Positions 1-5,160 of a stretch of 5,160 bases of DNA are shown one piece after another. A program made the translations under genes and the position numbers. How positions within the stretch are numbered: position 1 is the first letter of the stretch; every line of letters begins with the position of its first letter. The notes under the pieces were generated by a model that was not told the DNA's origin, searched no databases, and was given only the letters and a program-made list of their open reading frames with translations. This stretch comes from a bacterium. GTDB taxonomy: Bacteria > Eremiobacterota > Eremiobacteria > Baltobacterales > Baltobacteraceae. The DNA lies in NCBI GenBank assembly GCA_021784715.1, contig JAJYHP010000144.1:1-5160 (forward strand), in the 5' to 3' direction.

Positions 1-48
1 CGCGGCGATCGTGAGGGCGGCGACCGCGGTGAGAATCCGTCGTTTCAT
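1..48 (-). CDS. Start of an unidentified gene with a signal-peptide-like N-terminus (partial)
   Basis: Only the first 16 codons lie in the window. They start at the ATG at 48-46 and read MKRRILTAVAALTIAA: a basic start followed by an Ala/Leu/Val/Ile-rich hydrophobic stretch. This is typical of the n- and h-regions of a Sec signal peptide, or of an N-terminal membrane anchor. The ATG shares bases with the TGA of the S41 protease gene (ATGA at 48-45), so the gene is almost certainly the next cistron of the same operon and translationally coupled to it. No good Shine-Dalgarno sequence precedes it, which fits coupling. The function cannot be told from this fragment. By context it could be another exported cell-envelope protein, a second protease or a protease adaptor, but nothing in the sequence decides this. 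Confidence 0.7.
   Translation of the reverse strand, partial: MKRRILTAVAALTIAA
45..48 (-). other. ATGA stop/start overlap, S41 protease to next gene
   Basis: The TGA that ends the S41 gene (47-45) overlaps by 4 bp the ATG of the following cistron (48-46). The preceding bases (TTCTAACAAGCG) have no purine-rich ribosome-binding site, so reinitiation by the terminating ribosome is the likely way the downstream gene is translated. Confidence 0.75.
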
Positions 49-1433
49 CGCTTGTTAGAACGCGTCAGCGCCTTCAAACGTGCCAGGGCCGCCTGCAATT
101 GCTTGTCTTGCGGGCTGCCGAAGGGTACATCGACCGGCTGGTCGACCACGATATCGGGCTGGAGCCCCTTATGGTTGATATCCCGGTTCAGGGGGGTGAC
201 GTAGCGGGCCACGGTGATTTTTAAGGCTCCTCCCTGCGGAAGTAGGTAGAGTTGCTGGACGACGCCCTTGCCGTAAGTGCGCGTTCCGATCGCCGTTGCG
301 AGGTGGTAATCCTGGAGGGCGCCGGTGGTGATCTCGGCGGCGCTCGCGGTGAATTTGTTCACGAGGATGACGAGCGGCGTGAGCCCGGCGATCGCATCGC
401 CGGTCGCTTCGCTCTCGACCTTGGTGCCGTTTCGATCGATCGTAAAGACGATGGGGCCGCTCGGAACGAAGTTGCTGACGATCTTCACCGCCTGCTCGAC
501 GAGTCCGCCACCGTTATCGCGCAGATCGAGAATGTAGCCCTTCACGTGCTTGGCCTTGAGGGCGAGCAACGCCTTGCGCATTTCGTGCGCGGAATTCGCA
601 CCGAATTCGCTGAGGTGGATGTAGCCGAAGCCGTCGATCGTCTGCGAATAGACGGTCGGAACGATGACGATATTGCGAACGATCGAGAGCTCGCGTTTCT
701 GTGTCGGCTTGTTGAACGGCGCGATTTGCAAGCGCACCGTGCTGCCTTTCGGGCCGCGAATCCAACGTTGCACGATATCGGTGGCGACGTGCGCGACCGA
801 TTTTCCGTCGACGGAGGAAAGGATCGCGGGATAGGTGAGCCCCGCTTTCGATGCGGCGAGCCCGGGAAGCGGCTGCAATAAAATGCGCCCGTCGCGGAGT
901 TGGAATATATAGACGCCGATTCCGCCGAAATCTCCGCCGGAGAGGCTCTCATCGAGTTGCTTCCACTGTCGCGGCGGGAGGTAGACGGTGTACGGATCGT
1001 GCGGAGCGGCGAGAATGCCGCCCAACGCCGCATCGACCAATTCGCGTTGCGAGGCCTTTTTCAAATGCGGTGCGTCGAGGCGGAACGCGGCGTCGAGCGC
1101 GTCGGCGAGATGCTCGCCGTCGAGCACCGGGTCGCCGGTCGGCGCGATCGCGATCGGCGCCGGTTTGGCGATGCCGTGCGCGTGCAGGTAAGCGGCAGCC
1201 CCCTTCTCTCCGCCGAGCAGCAACGTTGCAGCCGAAATCGGTTCGTAATAATTTCTCTCGACATCGCCGAAGCCGGTCGCGAGCGTCTGCGCCCCGGGGA
1301 GCGCGGCGAGCCGCGCCGCTTCGCGCGCGGAGCGGAGGCGTGCGAGGCCGACCCACGCCACCGCAACGAGGGCGATAACGGCGATGAGTGCGATCAGCAG
1401 GCGGTGGGAGCGAGGGGTTGGCGCGTCGTTCAA
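45..1433 (-). CDS. ctpA: PDZ-containing S41 carboxyl-terminal processing protease (CtpA/Prc type)
   Basis: A 462-residue serine protease of family S41, which cleaves proteins near their C-termini outside the cytoplasmic membrane. Residues 12-30 form one hydrophobic helix after a short N-terminus with basic residues, best read as a membrane anchor. A helical N-terminal region (about 50-165) contains HDPYTVYL at 145-152. A PDZ domain follows at about 166-240, with its ligand loop at GGIGV (170-174). The protease core has DLRDNGGG at 303-310 and the catalytic pair Ser364 (in TASAAE) and Lys389 (in YGKG). The 25-residue Ser-Lys spacing and Asp375 at +11 match the known arrangement in E. coli Prc/Tsp. 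The serine is flanked by Thr/Ala where SASAS is usual. The start is TTG at 1433-1431: an in-frame TAG lies six codons upstream, and later starts would break the helix. No clear Shine-Dalgarno is seen. It follows the M23 hydrolase gene after 39 bp, which suggests a substrate or regulatory link. Confidence 0.93.
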   Translation of the reverse strand: MNDAPTPRSHRLLIALIAVIALVAVAWVGLARLRSAREAARLAALPGAQTLATGFGDVERNYYEPISAATLLLGGEKGAAAYLHAHGIAKPAPIAIAPTGDPVLDGEHLADALDAAFRLDAPHLKKASQRELVDAALGGILAAPHDPYTVYLPPRQWKQLDESLSGGDFGGIGVYIFQLRDGRILLQPLPGLAASKAGLTYPAILSSVDGKSVAHVATDIVQRWIRGPKGSTVRLQIAPFNKPTQKRELSIVRNIVIVPTVYSQTIDGFGYIHLSEFGANSAHEMRKALLALKAKHVKGYILDLRDNGGGLVEQAVKIVSNFVPSGPIVFTIDRNGTKVESEATGDAIAGLTPLVILVNKFTASAAEITTGALQDYHLATAIGTRTYGKGVVQQLYLLPQGGALKITVARYVTPLNRDINHKGLQPDIVVDQPVDVPFGSPQDKQLQAALARLKALTRSNKR

Positions 1434-1472
1434 GCGGAGACTCGGTTTCTACAGGCGAGAGGGAAGAAAGCC
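1434..1472 (-). other. 39-bp gap between M23 hydrolase and S41 protease genes
   Basis: This is the only non-coding DNA in the window. Read on the minus strand it is pyrimidine-rich just after the hydrolase stop, then GC-rich before the TTG. I see no stem-loop with a T-run that would act as a terminator, no convincing -35/-10 pair, and no strong Shine-Dalgarno. The S41 gene is therefore probably read from the same message, perhaps at a lower rate given its TTG start and weak leader. Confidence 0.5.
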
Positions 1473-2666
1473 TTACGGAAGGCGCGGGGCGGGATCGACG
1501 GGTTTTCCGTTGATGCGGATCTCGAAGTGAAGATGCGGTCCGGTCGAATATCCGGTCGTACCGACCGCACCGATTGCTTGCCCCTGCTTCACATGCTGCC
1601 CCGCGGTCACGTAAAACGCCGAGAGATGGCCGTATGCAGTGGAGTAGCCGTCACCGTTGTCGATGAGAATAAATTTACCATACCCACCGTACCATTGCGC
1701 CATCATGACCGTCCCCGAGGCCGCGGCGGTGATCGTGGTGCCCATCGGGGCGGCGATATCGAGCCCGGTATGAAACTCCGGCGCGCTTCCGAACGGATTC
1801 TTGCGCCAGCCGAACGGCGAGGTGATGATGCCGGTCACCGGCCAGGTGAAGTGGATCGGCCCGTGCGGCGCGACGGCGTTCCCGGCGATGCCTGCGGCGC
1901 GGCGCCGCGCGGCCTCTTCGGCGGCGATCTCGGCCTGCCGACGGCGGATGAGCGCTTCGAGGCGCGCCTCTTCGGCTGCGGTCAGCTCTTCGTAGGTCGC
2001 CACTTCCACTGCGGCGCTGCGGCGTTGCTGGTCGGCGACGGCGACGAGGTTGCCGCGCTCGGCGGCGAGGGCGGCGAGCCGGTTCTGCGCGCGCTGTTGC
2101 GCCTGCTGTTGTTCTTGGAGGGCGATCTGCATGCGTTGGAGATCGCGTTGGACCGTGGCGACCTTTCGCTCGGCGTCGCGCCGCGCGATGACGGCCTTTT
2201 CGTTCGCCTTGATGAGCAATTGTAAGTCTTGCCAGCGTTCGACGAAATCGCTGAACGAGCTCGCCGAAAGCAGCACGCTCAAATAGTCGGGTTCGCCGTA
2301 TTCGTAGATGCCGACCAAGCGCTTGCGCAGCAGACCGTCTTGAAACGCGAGCGATTTCTGCGCCGCCGCCAATTGAATGGAGTTCCAAGAAATGCGCGCC
2401 TGAAGCGAGCGCGCTTGCGCGGAGAGCGCGCCGAGTTGCGAACGCACGCTCGACATCTCGGCGTTGGTTTGCGCGAGTTGCGATTTCAGGCTCTGCACGC
2501 GCGCCGCGACCGCGTTGAGGTGCGCGCGCTTCGCCTGGAGCTTCTTCGCGAGCCCGCCGGCTTTCATGCGTTCTTGTTGGATGCGCGTTTGAATCTGCGA
2601 ATGCCCCGCTCCGAGGAACGAGAGCAACATCGCTGCGGCAAGCGCGCACGAAGAAAGGCGCTTCAC
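1473..2666 (-). CDS. Secreted coiled-coil M23/LytM murein hydrolase, EnvC/PcsB-like partner of FtsEX
   Basis: A 397-residue exported protein. Residues 1-23 are a Sec signal peptide (MKRLSS, then an Ala/Leu core, likely cut after GHS). Residues about 27-118 and 142-258 are long Gln/Ala/Arg/Glu-rich coiled-coil segments. They are joined by a conserved-looking stretch (about 115-150, with YEYGEPDYLSVLL and SFSDFVERW) typical of EnvC/PcsB-type proteins that fold as a hairpin and contact FtsX. The C-terminal LytM domain (about 272-393) has SPFGWRKNP, zinc ligands His299 and Asp303 (HTGLD), His347 (YGHLS) and the HLH motif at 378-380. All catalytic residues of an M23 endopeptidase are present, whereas E. 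coli EnvC has lost them and only activates amidases. It should cut peptide cross-links directly. The GTG start at 2666-2664 overlaps the regulator's stop and gives the full signal peptide; the internal ATG (codon 13) would truncate it. Operon position after ftsEX supports FtsEX control. Confidence 0.92.
   Translation of the reverse strand: MKRLSSCALAAAMLLSFLGAGHSQIQTRIQQERMKAGGLAKKLQAKRAHLNAVAARVQSLKSQLAQTNAEMSSVRSQLGALSAQARSLQARISWNSIQLAAAQKSLAFQDGLLRKRLVGIYEYGEPDYLSVLLSASSFSDFVERWQDLQLLIKANEKAVIARRDAERKVATVQRDLQRMQIALQEQQQAQQRAQNRLAALAAERGNLVAVADQQRRSAAVEVATYEELTAAEEARLEALIRRRQAEIAAEEAARRRAAGIAGNAVAPHGPIHFTWPVTGIITSPFGWRKNPFGSAPEFHTGLDIAAPMGTTITAAASGTVMMAQWYGGYGKFILIDNGDGYSTAYGHLSAFYVTAGQHVKQGQAIGAVGTTGYSTGPHLHFEIRINGKPVDPAPRLP
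2663..2666 (-). other. GTGA stop/start overlap, response regulator to M23 hydrolase
   Basis: The TGA ending the response-regulator gene (2665-2663) overlaps the GTG start of the hydrolase gene (2666-2664) by 4 bp. This predicts translational coupling, so the amounts of regulator and hydrolase should be tied together. Confidence 0.75.
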
Positions 2667-3619
2667 GTACGTCGTTTATCCTTTACGTAGGCCGAGCCTT
2701 CGATCGATTTCGCATAGGATTTCAATTCGGCGGCGATGAGGCCGATCTGGCCGTAATCGGTGAGTTTGCGGCGTTCGTTGGAGAGCGCCGCGATGGAGAC
2801 CGACATCAGCGGAACGCGCACCGGCGAACCGCGCCGGTCGTGCGTTTCGACGAAGCCGGAGCGACGATCTTTCTCGGAATAGAGCGAGCCGACGCGTTCG
2901 TCGAACTCTTCGAGGATGACCTCCGCGATTTCGTCGCAACGCTCCGCGGTGGTGAGAATGACGAAATCGTCACCGCCGATATGCCCGAGGAGGTCGCCCG
3001 GATTTCCCCGCCGCCGCACGGCGTCGAGCGAGATCGAGGCGAGCATGACGATCGCGTCGTCGCCGCGCCCGAAGCCGTAGGCGTCGTTGAAGGCTTTGAA
3101 ATTATCGAGGTCGAGATAGAGCACGGCAAACGGTTGTTCCCCGGCGATGCGGCGCCGAAGCTCCGCCTCGATCGAGATGTTTCCCGGCAAGCGCGTCAGC
3201 GGCGAGAGCGACGAATCGGCCTCGTGGCGCACGATGCGCGCGCGGACGCGGGCGAGTAATTCCGCCGGTCCGAACGGCTTGGTGATGTAATCGTCGGCGC
3301 CCGCTTCGAAGCCGAGAATCTTATCTTCGGGCTCCCCCCGTGCGGTGAGCATGACGATCGGCACCGACGCGACCGTCGGGTTGGGGTGGGCGCGCAAACG
3401 GCGGGCCGTGGCGAAGCCGTCGAGCACCGGCATGCGCACGTCGAGCAAGATCAGGTCGGGAAGCGCATCTTCGACGCGGGCGAGCGCGTCTTCGCCATCG
3501 GTGGAGATTTCGACGTTGTAGCCGGCGAGTTCGAGATTGGTCGAGATAACGCGACGGAGTTGCTCGTCGTCGTCGACGACCAGAATCGTGTGTCCGGGTG
3601 CTCCCGTCGTACGGCTCAT
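2663..3619 (-). CDS. Response regulator: REC domain fused to a divergent GGDEF (GGDDF) domain
   Basis: A 318-residue soluble protein without signal or membrane segment. REC domain, about 10-130: acidic pocket Asp16/Asp17 (VVDDDE), phospho-acceptor Asp60 (LLDVRMP), switch Thr92 (MLTARG) and Lys114 (KPF), all that phosphorylation needs. GGDEF-like domain, about 140-312: LTRLPG at 141-146, metal-binding motif DLDNFKAFND (170-179) and signature GGDDF at 215-219 in place of GG(D/E)EF. The inhibitory I-site RxxD, nine residues before the signature, reads NPGD (206-209), so its first Arg is absent. A loop at about 243-268 (YSEKDRRSGF, DRRG) separates the signature from the SVSIA strand. PleD-type proteins make c-di-GMP from two GTP; whether this one does, or only binds nucleotide, is uncertain. 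The ATG at 3619 overlaps the ftsX stop. A longer reading frame to 3766 adds 49 Arg-rich residues lying inside ftsX and is rejected. No cognate kinase is seen. Its location suggests control of FtsEX or the hydrolase. Confidence 0.9.
   Translation of the reverse strand: MSRTTGAPGHTILVVDDDEQLRRVISTNLELAGYNVEISTDGEDALARVEDALPDLILLDVRMPVLDGFATARRLRAHPNPTVASVPIVMLTARGEPEDKILGFEAGADDYITKPFGPAELLARVRARIVRHEADSSLSPLTRLPGNISIEAELRRRIAGEQPFAVLYLDLDNFKAFNDAYGFGRGDDAIVMLASISLDAVRRRGNPGDLLGHIGGDDFVILTTAERCDEIAEVILEEFDERVGSLYSEKDRRSGFVETHDRRGSPVRVPLMSVSIAALSNERRKLTDYGQIGLIAAELKSYAKSIEGSAYVKDKRRT
2679..2684 (-). promoter_or_regulatory. Possible ribosome-binding site for the M23 hydrolase
   Basis: On the minus strand AAAGGA lies 12 nt before the GTG at 2666. 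The motif resembles a Shine-Dalgarno sequence, but the spacing is longer than the usual 5-9 nt, so it may be weak. It lies inside the last codons of the regulator gene and supports the GTG start over the internal ATG at codon 13. Confidence 0.4.
3616..3619 (-). other. ATGA stop/start overlap, ftsX to response regulator
   Basis: The ftsX TGA (3618-3616) overlaps the regulator's ATG (3619-3617) by 4 bp. No purine-rich ribosome-binding site precedes the ATG (CGCTACCTGCGCAC), so coupling to ftsX translation is likely. The overlap also fixes the start of the regulator. Confidence 0.75.
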
Positions 3620-4497
3620 GTGCGCAGGTAGCGGCCGATCGAAAACCACGACGAGAGGGCGCCGATAGCGATGCCGACGGCGAGTAATTGGAACGCGATC
3701 GGCGCCAGGGCTACGTGCGCGCTGTTGAGTTCGAGCCAGGGCAACGCGAGCGCCAGCTTCGACCACAGCGCGGCCTTGCCGATGCCGAGAATCGCCAGTG
3801 CGACGAGCGAGCCGATCAATCCGTGCAACACGCCCTCGCAGACGAACGGCATGCGCACGTAGGTGGCGGTCGCGCCGACGAGTTGCATGATGGCGATTTC
3901 GCGACGACGTGCGAAGACCGTCAATCGAATCGTATTCGAGATGATGATCGAGGCGACGAAGAGGAGCGCGACGATGAGCACGATGCTGATCCGGCGCAGC
4001 ACGACGCCGAGTTGCAACAACCTACCGACGATCGTTTTTCCGTAGACGACGTTTGCGACGCCGGGTTGGCCGCGCAGCGAATCGGCGACCGCGGCGACCT
4101 CCGACGGGTCGGTCACGCGCACGCGAAACTTATCGGGGAGCGGATTTTGCGTGAGGATCGAGACGTCGATGGAGCCCTGGGTCTGGCGGCGCAACTGTTT
4201 GAGCCCCTCCGCCTTGGGAACGAAGGTGAACGACGCGACGCGACGGTCGGAGCGGAGGACGTCGCGCAAATGATTCTCTTGAGCGGTCGTTGCGGAGGTA
4301 TGGAAATAGACCGAGATTTCGATCTGCTTGAGCAGGCGATCGCCGACTCCGGCGAGCGTTAGCCGCACGAAGAGGAAAAGACCCAATAAAACGACGGTCA
4401 CCGCGACGGTGCCGATCGCGGTGGCTTGCATGCCGGCGTTGCGCGTGAAGTTGCGCCCCACCTCACCCAGAAAGAACTTGACCTTGCCCCAATCCAA
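3616..4497 (-). CDS. ftsX: Cell-division ABC transporter-like membrane protein FtsX
   Basis: A 293-residue inner-membrane protein that pairs with FtsE. FtsEX does not transport a substrate; it passes ATP-driven movement across the membrane to switch on a peptidoglycan hydrolase. The layout is standard: a cytoplasmic amphipathic start (VKFFLGEVGRNFTRN), TM1 about 24-46, a large extracytoplasmic loop about 47-165 with the family motif NPLPDKFRVRV (118-128), TM2 about 168-190, a cytoplasmic coupling region (RRREIAIMQLVGA, 197-209) that meets FtsE, TM3 about 220-243 and TM4 about 265-287. The length is normal for the family. The start is TTG at 4497-4495, inside the last 35 bp of ftsE. A GTG at codon 13 (4461) directly follows the ftsE stop but would remove half of the conserved N-terminal amphipathic segment, so TTG is preferred. 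The loop is the expected docking site for the coiled-coil M23 protein two genes downstream. Confidence 0.95.
   Translation of the reverse strand: MDWGKVKFFLGEVGRNFTRNAGMQATAIGTVAVTVVLLGLFLFVRLTLAGVGDRLLKQIEISVYFHTSATTAQENHLRDVLRSDRRVASFTFVPKAEGLKQLRRQTQGSIDVSILTQNPLPDKFRVRVTDPSEVAAVADSLRGQPGVANVVYGKTIVGRLLQLGVVLRRISIVLIVALLFVASIIISNTIRLTVFARRREIAIMQLVGATATYVRMPFVCEGVLHGLIGSLVALAILGIGKAALWSKLALALPWLELNSAHVALAPIAFQLLAVGIAIGALSSWFSIGRYLRT
4463..4497 (-). other. 35-bp overlap of ftsE 3' end and ftsX 5' end
   Basis: With the TTG start, ftsX begins 35 bp before the end of ftsE, in a different frame. Such overlaps are common for the ftsEX pair and imply coupled synthesis in a fixed ratio. If the GTG at 4461 were the real start, the genes would instead be adjacent with one base between the ftsE stop and the start. 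Confidence 0.6.
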
Positions 4498-5160
4498 GAT
4501 AATAAAATCCCCGCTCTTCGTCGGTAAAAATGCGTCCGTCTTCGAGGCGGACGACGCGTTTGCGCATCCGATCGACGACGGATTGGTTGTGCGTCGCCAC
4601 CACGACGGTGGTGCCTTTGGTGTTGATGCGCAACAACAGGTCCATAATTTCGGCCGTGTTCTCGGGATCGAGATTGCCGGTCGGTTCGTCGCAGAGTAGG
4701 AGTTTTGGATTGTTGACGATCGCGCGCGCGATGGCGGTGCGTTGTTGCTCGCCGCCCGAGAGCTCGCTCGGGAACATGCGGCTCTTGTGCGCCAGCCCGA
4801 CTAAATCCAACGTGCGCGGAACCTGCCGCTCGATCTCGCGCGTGTGCGCCCCCGTGACGTGCATCGCGAAAGCAACGTTTTCCCAGACCGTTTTGTCGTT
4901 GAGGAGCTTGAAATCTTGAAAGATGACGCCGAGGTGCCGCCGTAGCGAGGCCACGCGCGCGCCGCGGAGCTTGTCGACGCGGATGCCGTCGACGACGATC
5001 TCGCCGTGGGTCGGAATGGCGTCGTGATAGAGAAGCTTCAAGAGACTCGATTTGCCGGTTCCCGAACTCCCGACCAAAAAGAGGAAGTCCCCCTTCGCGA
5101 TTTCGAGCGTGACGTTGTCGAGTGCGCGTACCCCGTTGGGATAGGTTAGGGAGACGTTGC
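4463..5160 (-). CDS. ftsE: Cell-division ATP-binding protein FtsE (5' end outside window)
   Basis: An ABC-type ATPase that works as a dimer on the cytoplasmic face of FtsX. The frame stays open to the window edge, giving 231 visible residues; the family is usually about 220-235, so only a few N-terminal residues are missing. Visible residues begin NVSLTYPNGVRALDNV, with the aromatic A-loop Tyr at visible residue 6. Motifs in order: Walker A GSSGTGKSS (visible 30-38), Q-loop VIFQDFKLL (Gln81), ABC signature LSGGEQQ (133-139), Walker B LLLCDEP with catalytic Glu158, D-loop GNLDPEN, and H-loop His190 (ATHN). All residues for ATP binding and hydrolysis are intact. A TTG at 5077 could be mistaken for a start, but the family sequence clearly continues upstream of it. 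It overlaps ftsX by 35 bp. The operon promoter is presumably upstream of this gene, beyond the right edge. Confidence 0.95.
   Translation of the reverse strand, partial: NVSLTYPNGVRALDNVTLEIAKGDFLFLVGSSGTGKSSLLKLLYHDAIPTHGEIVVDGIRVDKLRGARVASLRRHLGVIFQDFKLLNDKTVWENVAFAMHVTGAHTREIERQVPRTLDLVGLAHKSRMFPSELSGGEQQRTAIARAIVNNPKLLLCDEPTGNLDPENTAEIMDLLLRINTKGTTVVVATHNQSVVDRMRKRVVRLEDGRIFTDEERGFYYLGLGQGQVLSG
4508..4512 (-). promoter_or_regulatory. Possible ribosome-binding site for ftsX (TTG start)
   Basis: GGGGA on the minus strand lies 10 nt upstream of the TTG at 4497, followed by an AT-rich spacer (TTTTATTATC) that stands out from the GC-rich surroundings. The match to a Shine-Dalgarno core is modest and the spacing slightly long. 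The unpaired AT-rich leader may help initiation at this non-ATG codon. Confidence 0.35.

Noticed and set aside
1434..1472. Terminator or promoter in the gap before the S41 gene
   Set aside because: No stem-loop with a U-tract and no -35/-10 pair could be seen in 39 bp.
1897..1910. Perfect 14-nt palindrome GCGCGGCGCCGCGC
   Set aside because: It lies in the Ala/Arg-rich linker codons of the M23 gene and is expected from the local composition; no T-run or operator-like context.
900..2225. Long plus-strand open frame of 441 codons opposite the S41 and M23 genes
   Set aside because: Its translation is Arg/Gly/Glu-rich without any family motif, it spans two well-supported minus-strand genes and the gap between them, and such antisense frames are common in GC-rich DNA.
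1675..2649. Alternative minus-strand frame of 324 codons inside the M23 gene
   Set aside because: The product is extremely Arg/Ala-rich and without motifs; the overlapping frame encodes a full signal peptide, coiled coil and LytM domain.
3620..3766. 49-residue N-terminal extension of the response regulator
   Set aside because: It lies wholly within the end of ftsX, is Arg-rich and unlike any REC N-terminus; the ATG at 3619 starts nine residues before the REC strand and overlaps the ftsX stop as expected for coupling.
4459..4461. GTG as the start of ftsX, placed just after the ftsE stop
   Set aside because: It would delete DWGKVKFFLGE, part of the cytoplasmic amphipathic segment usual in FtsX; kept only as a second possibility.
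5075..5077. TTG as the start of FtsE
   Set aside because: It would begin just before Walker A and cut off the A-loop and first strands; the open frame upstream encodes normal FtsE sequence (NVSLTYPNGVRALDNV) to the window edge.

Overview
The window is a single, tightly packed minus-strand transcription unit from a GC-rich bacterium (about 60% G+C judged by eye). Read in the direction of transcription, from the right edge to the left, it encodes: FtsE (ABC ATPase, its first few residues outside the window), FtsX (four-helix membrane partner), a response regulator fused to a GGDEF-like domain, a secreted coiled-coil M23/LytM peptidoglycan hydrolase of the EnvC/PcsB type, a membrane-anchored PDZ/S41 carboxyl-terminal processing protease (CtpA type), and the first 16 codons of another gene with a signal-peptide-like start. 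No RNA gene, mobile element, CRISPR array or internal promoter is visible. The only non-coding DNA is a 39-bp gap between the M23 and S41 genes.

Layout: ftsE 4463-5160 (partial), ftsX 3616-4497, response regulator/GGDEF 2663-3619, M23 hydrolase 1473-2666, S41 protease 45-1433, next gene 1-48 (partial). The junctions are a 35-bp overlap (ftsE/ftsX), three 4-bp stop/start overlaps (ftsX/regulator, regulator/M23, S41/next gene) and the 39-bp gap. Three of the five visible starts are non-ATG: TTG for ftsX and the S41 gene, GTG for the M23 gene. This points to one polycistronic message with translational coupling, driven from a promoter upstream of ftsE beyond the right edge.

Likely joint function (inference from known families): FtsEX is an ATP-driven transmembrane switch that activates a periplasmic or extracytoplasmic coiled-coil peptidoglycan hydrolase during division or elongation, and the M23 protein is the obvious partner. 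Unlike E. coli EnvC, this M23 domain keeps all its zinc ligands, so it probably cuts the wall itself. The S41 protease could limit or process cell-wall hydrolases, as Prc/CtpA proteases do in Proteobacteria. The unusual member is the REC-GGDEF protein between ftsX and the hydrolase gene. Its REC domain looks phosphorylatable, but its signature is GGDDF and its I-site lacks the first arginine. It may link a phosphorelay, and perhaps c-di-GMP or GTP, to cell-wall cleavage.

The taxon cannot be fixed from this sequence. Base composition, heavy use of the palindrome CGATCG (about 20 copies) and the gene order would fit a lineage such as Eremiobacterota/WPS-2 or another little-studied phylum, but that is a low-confidence guess.
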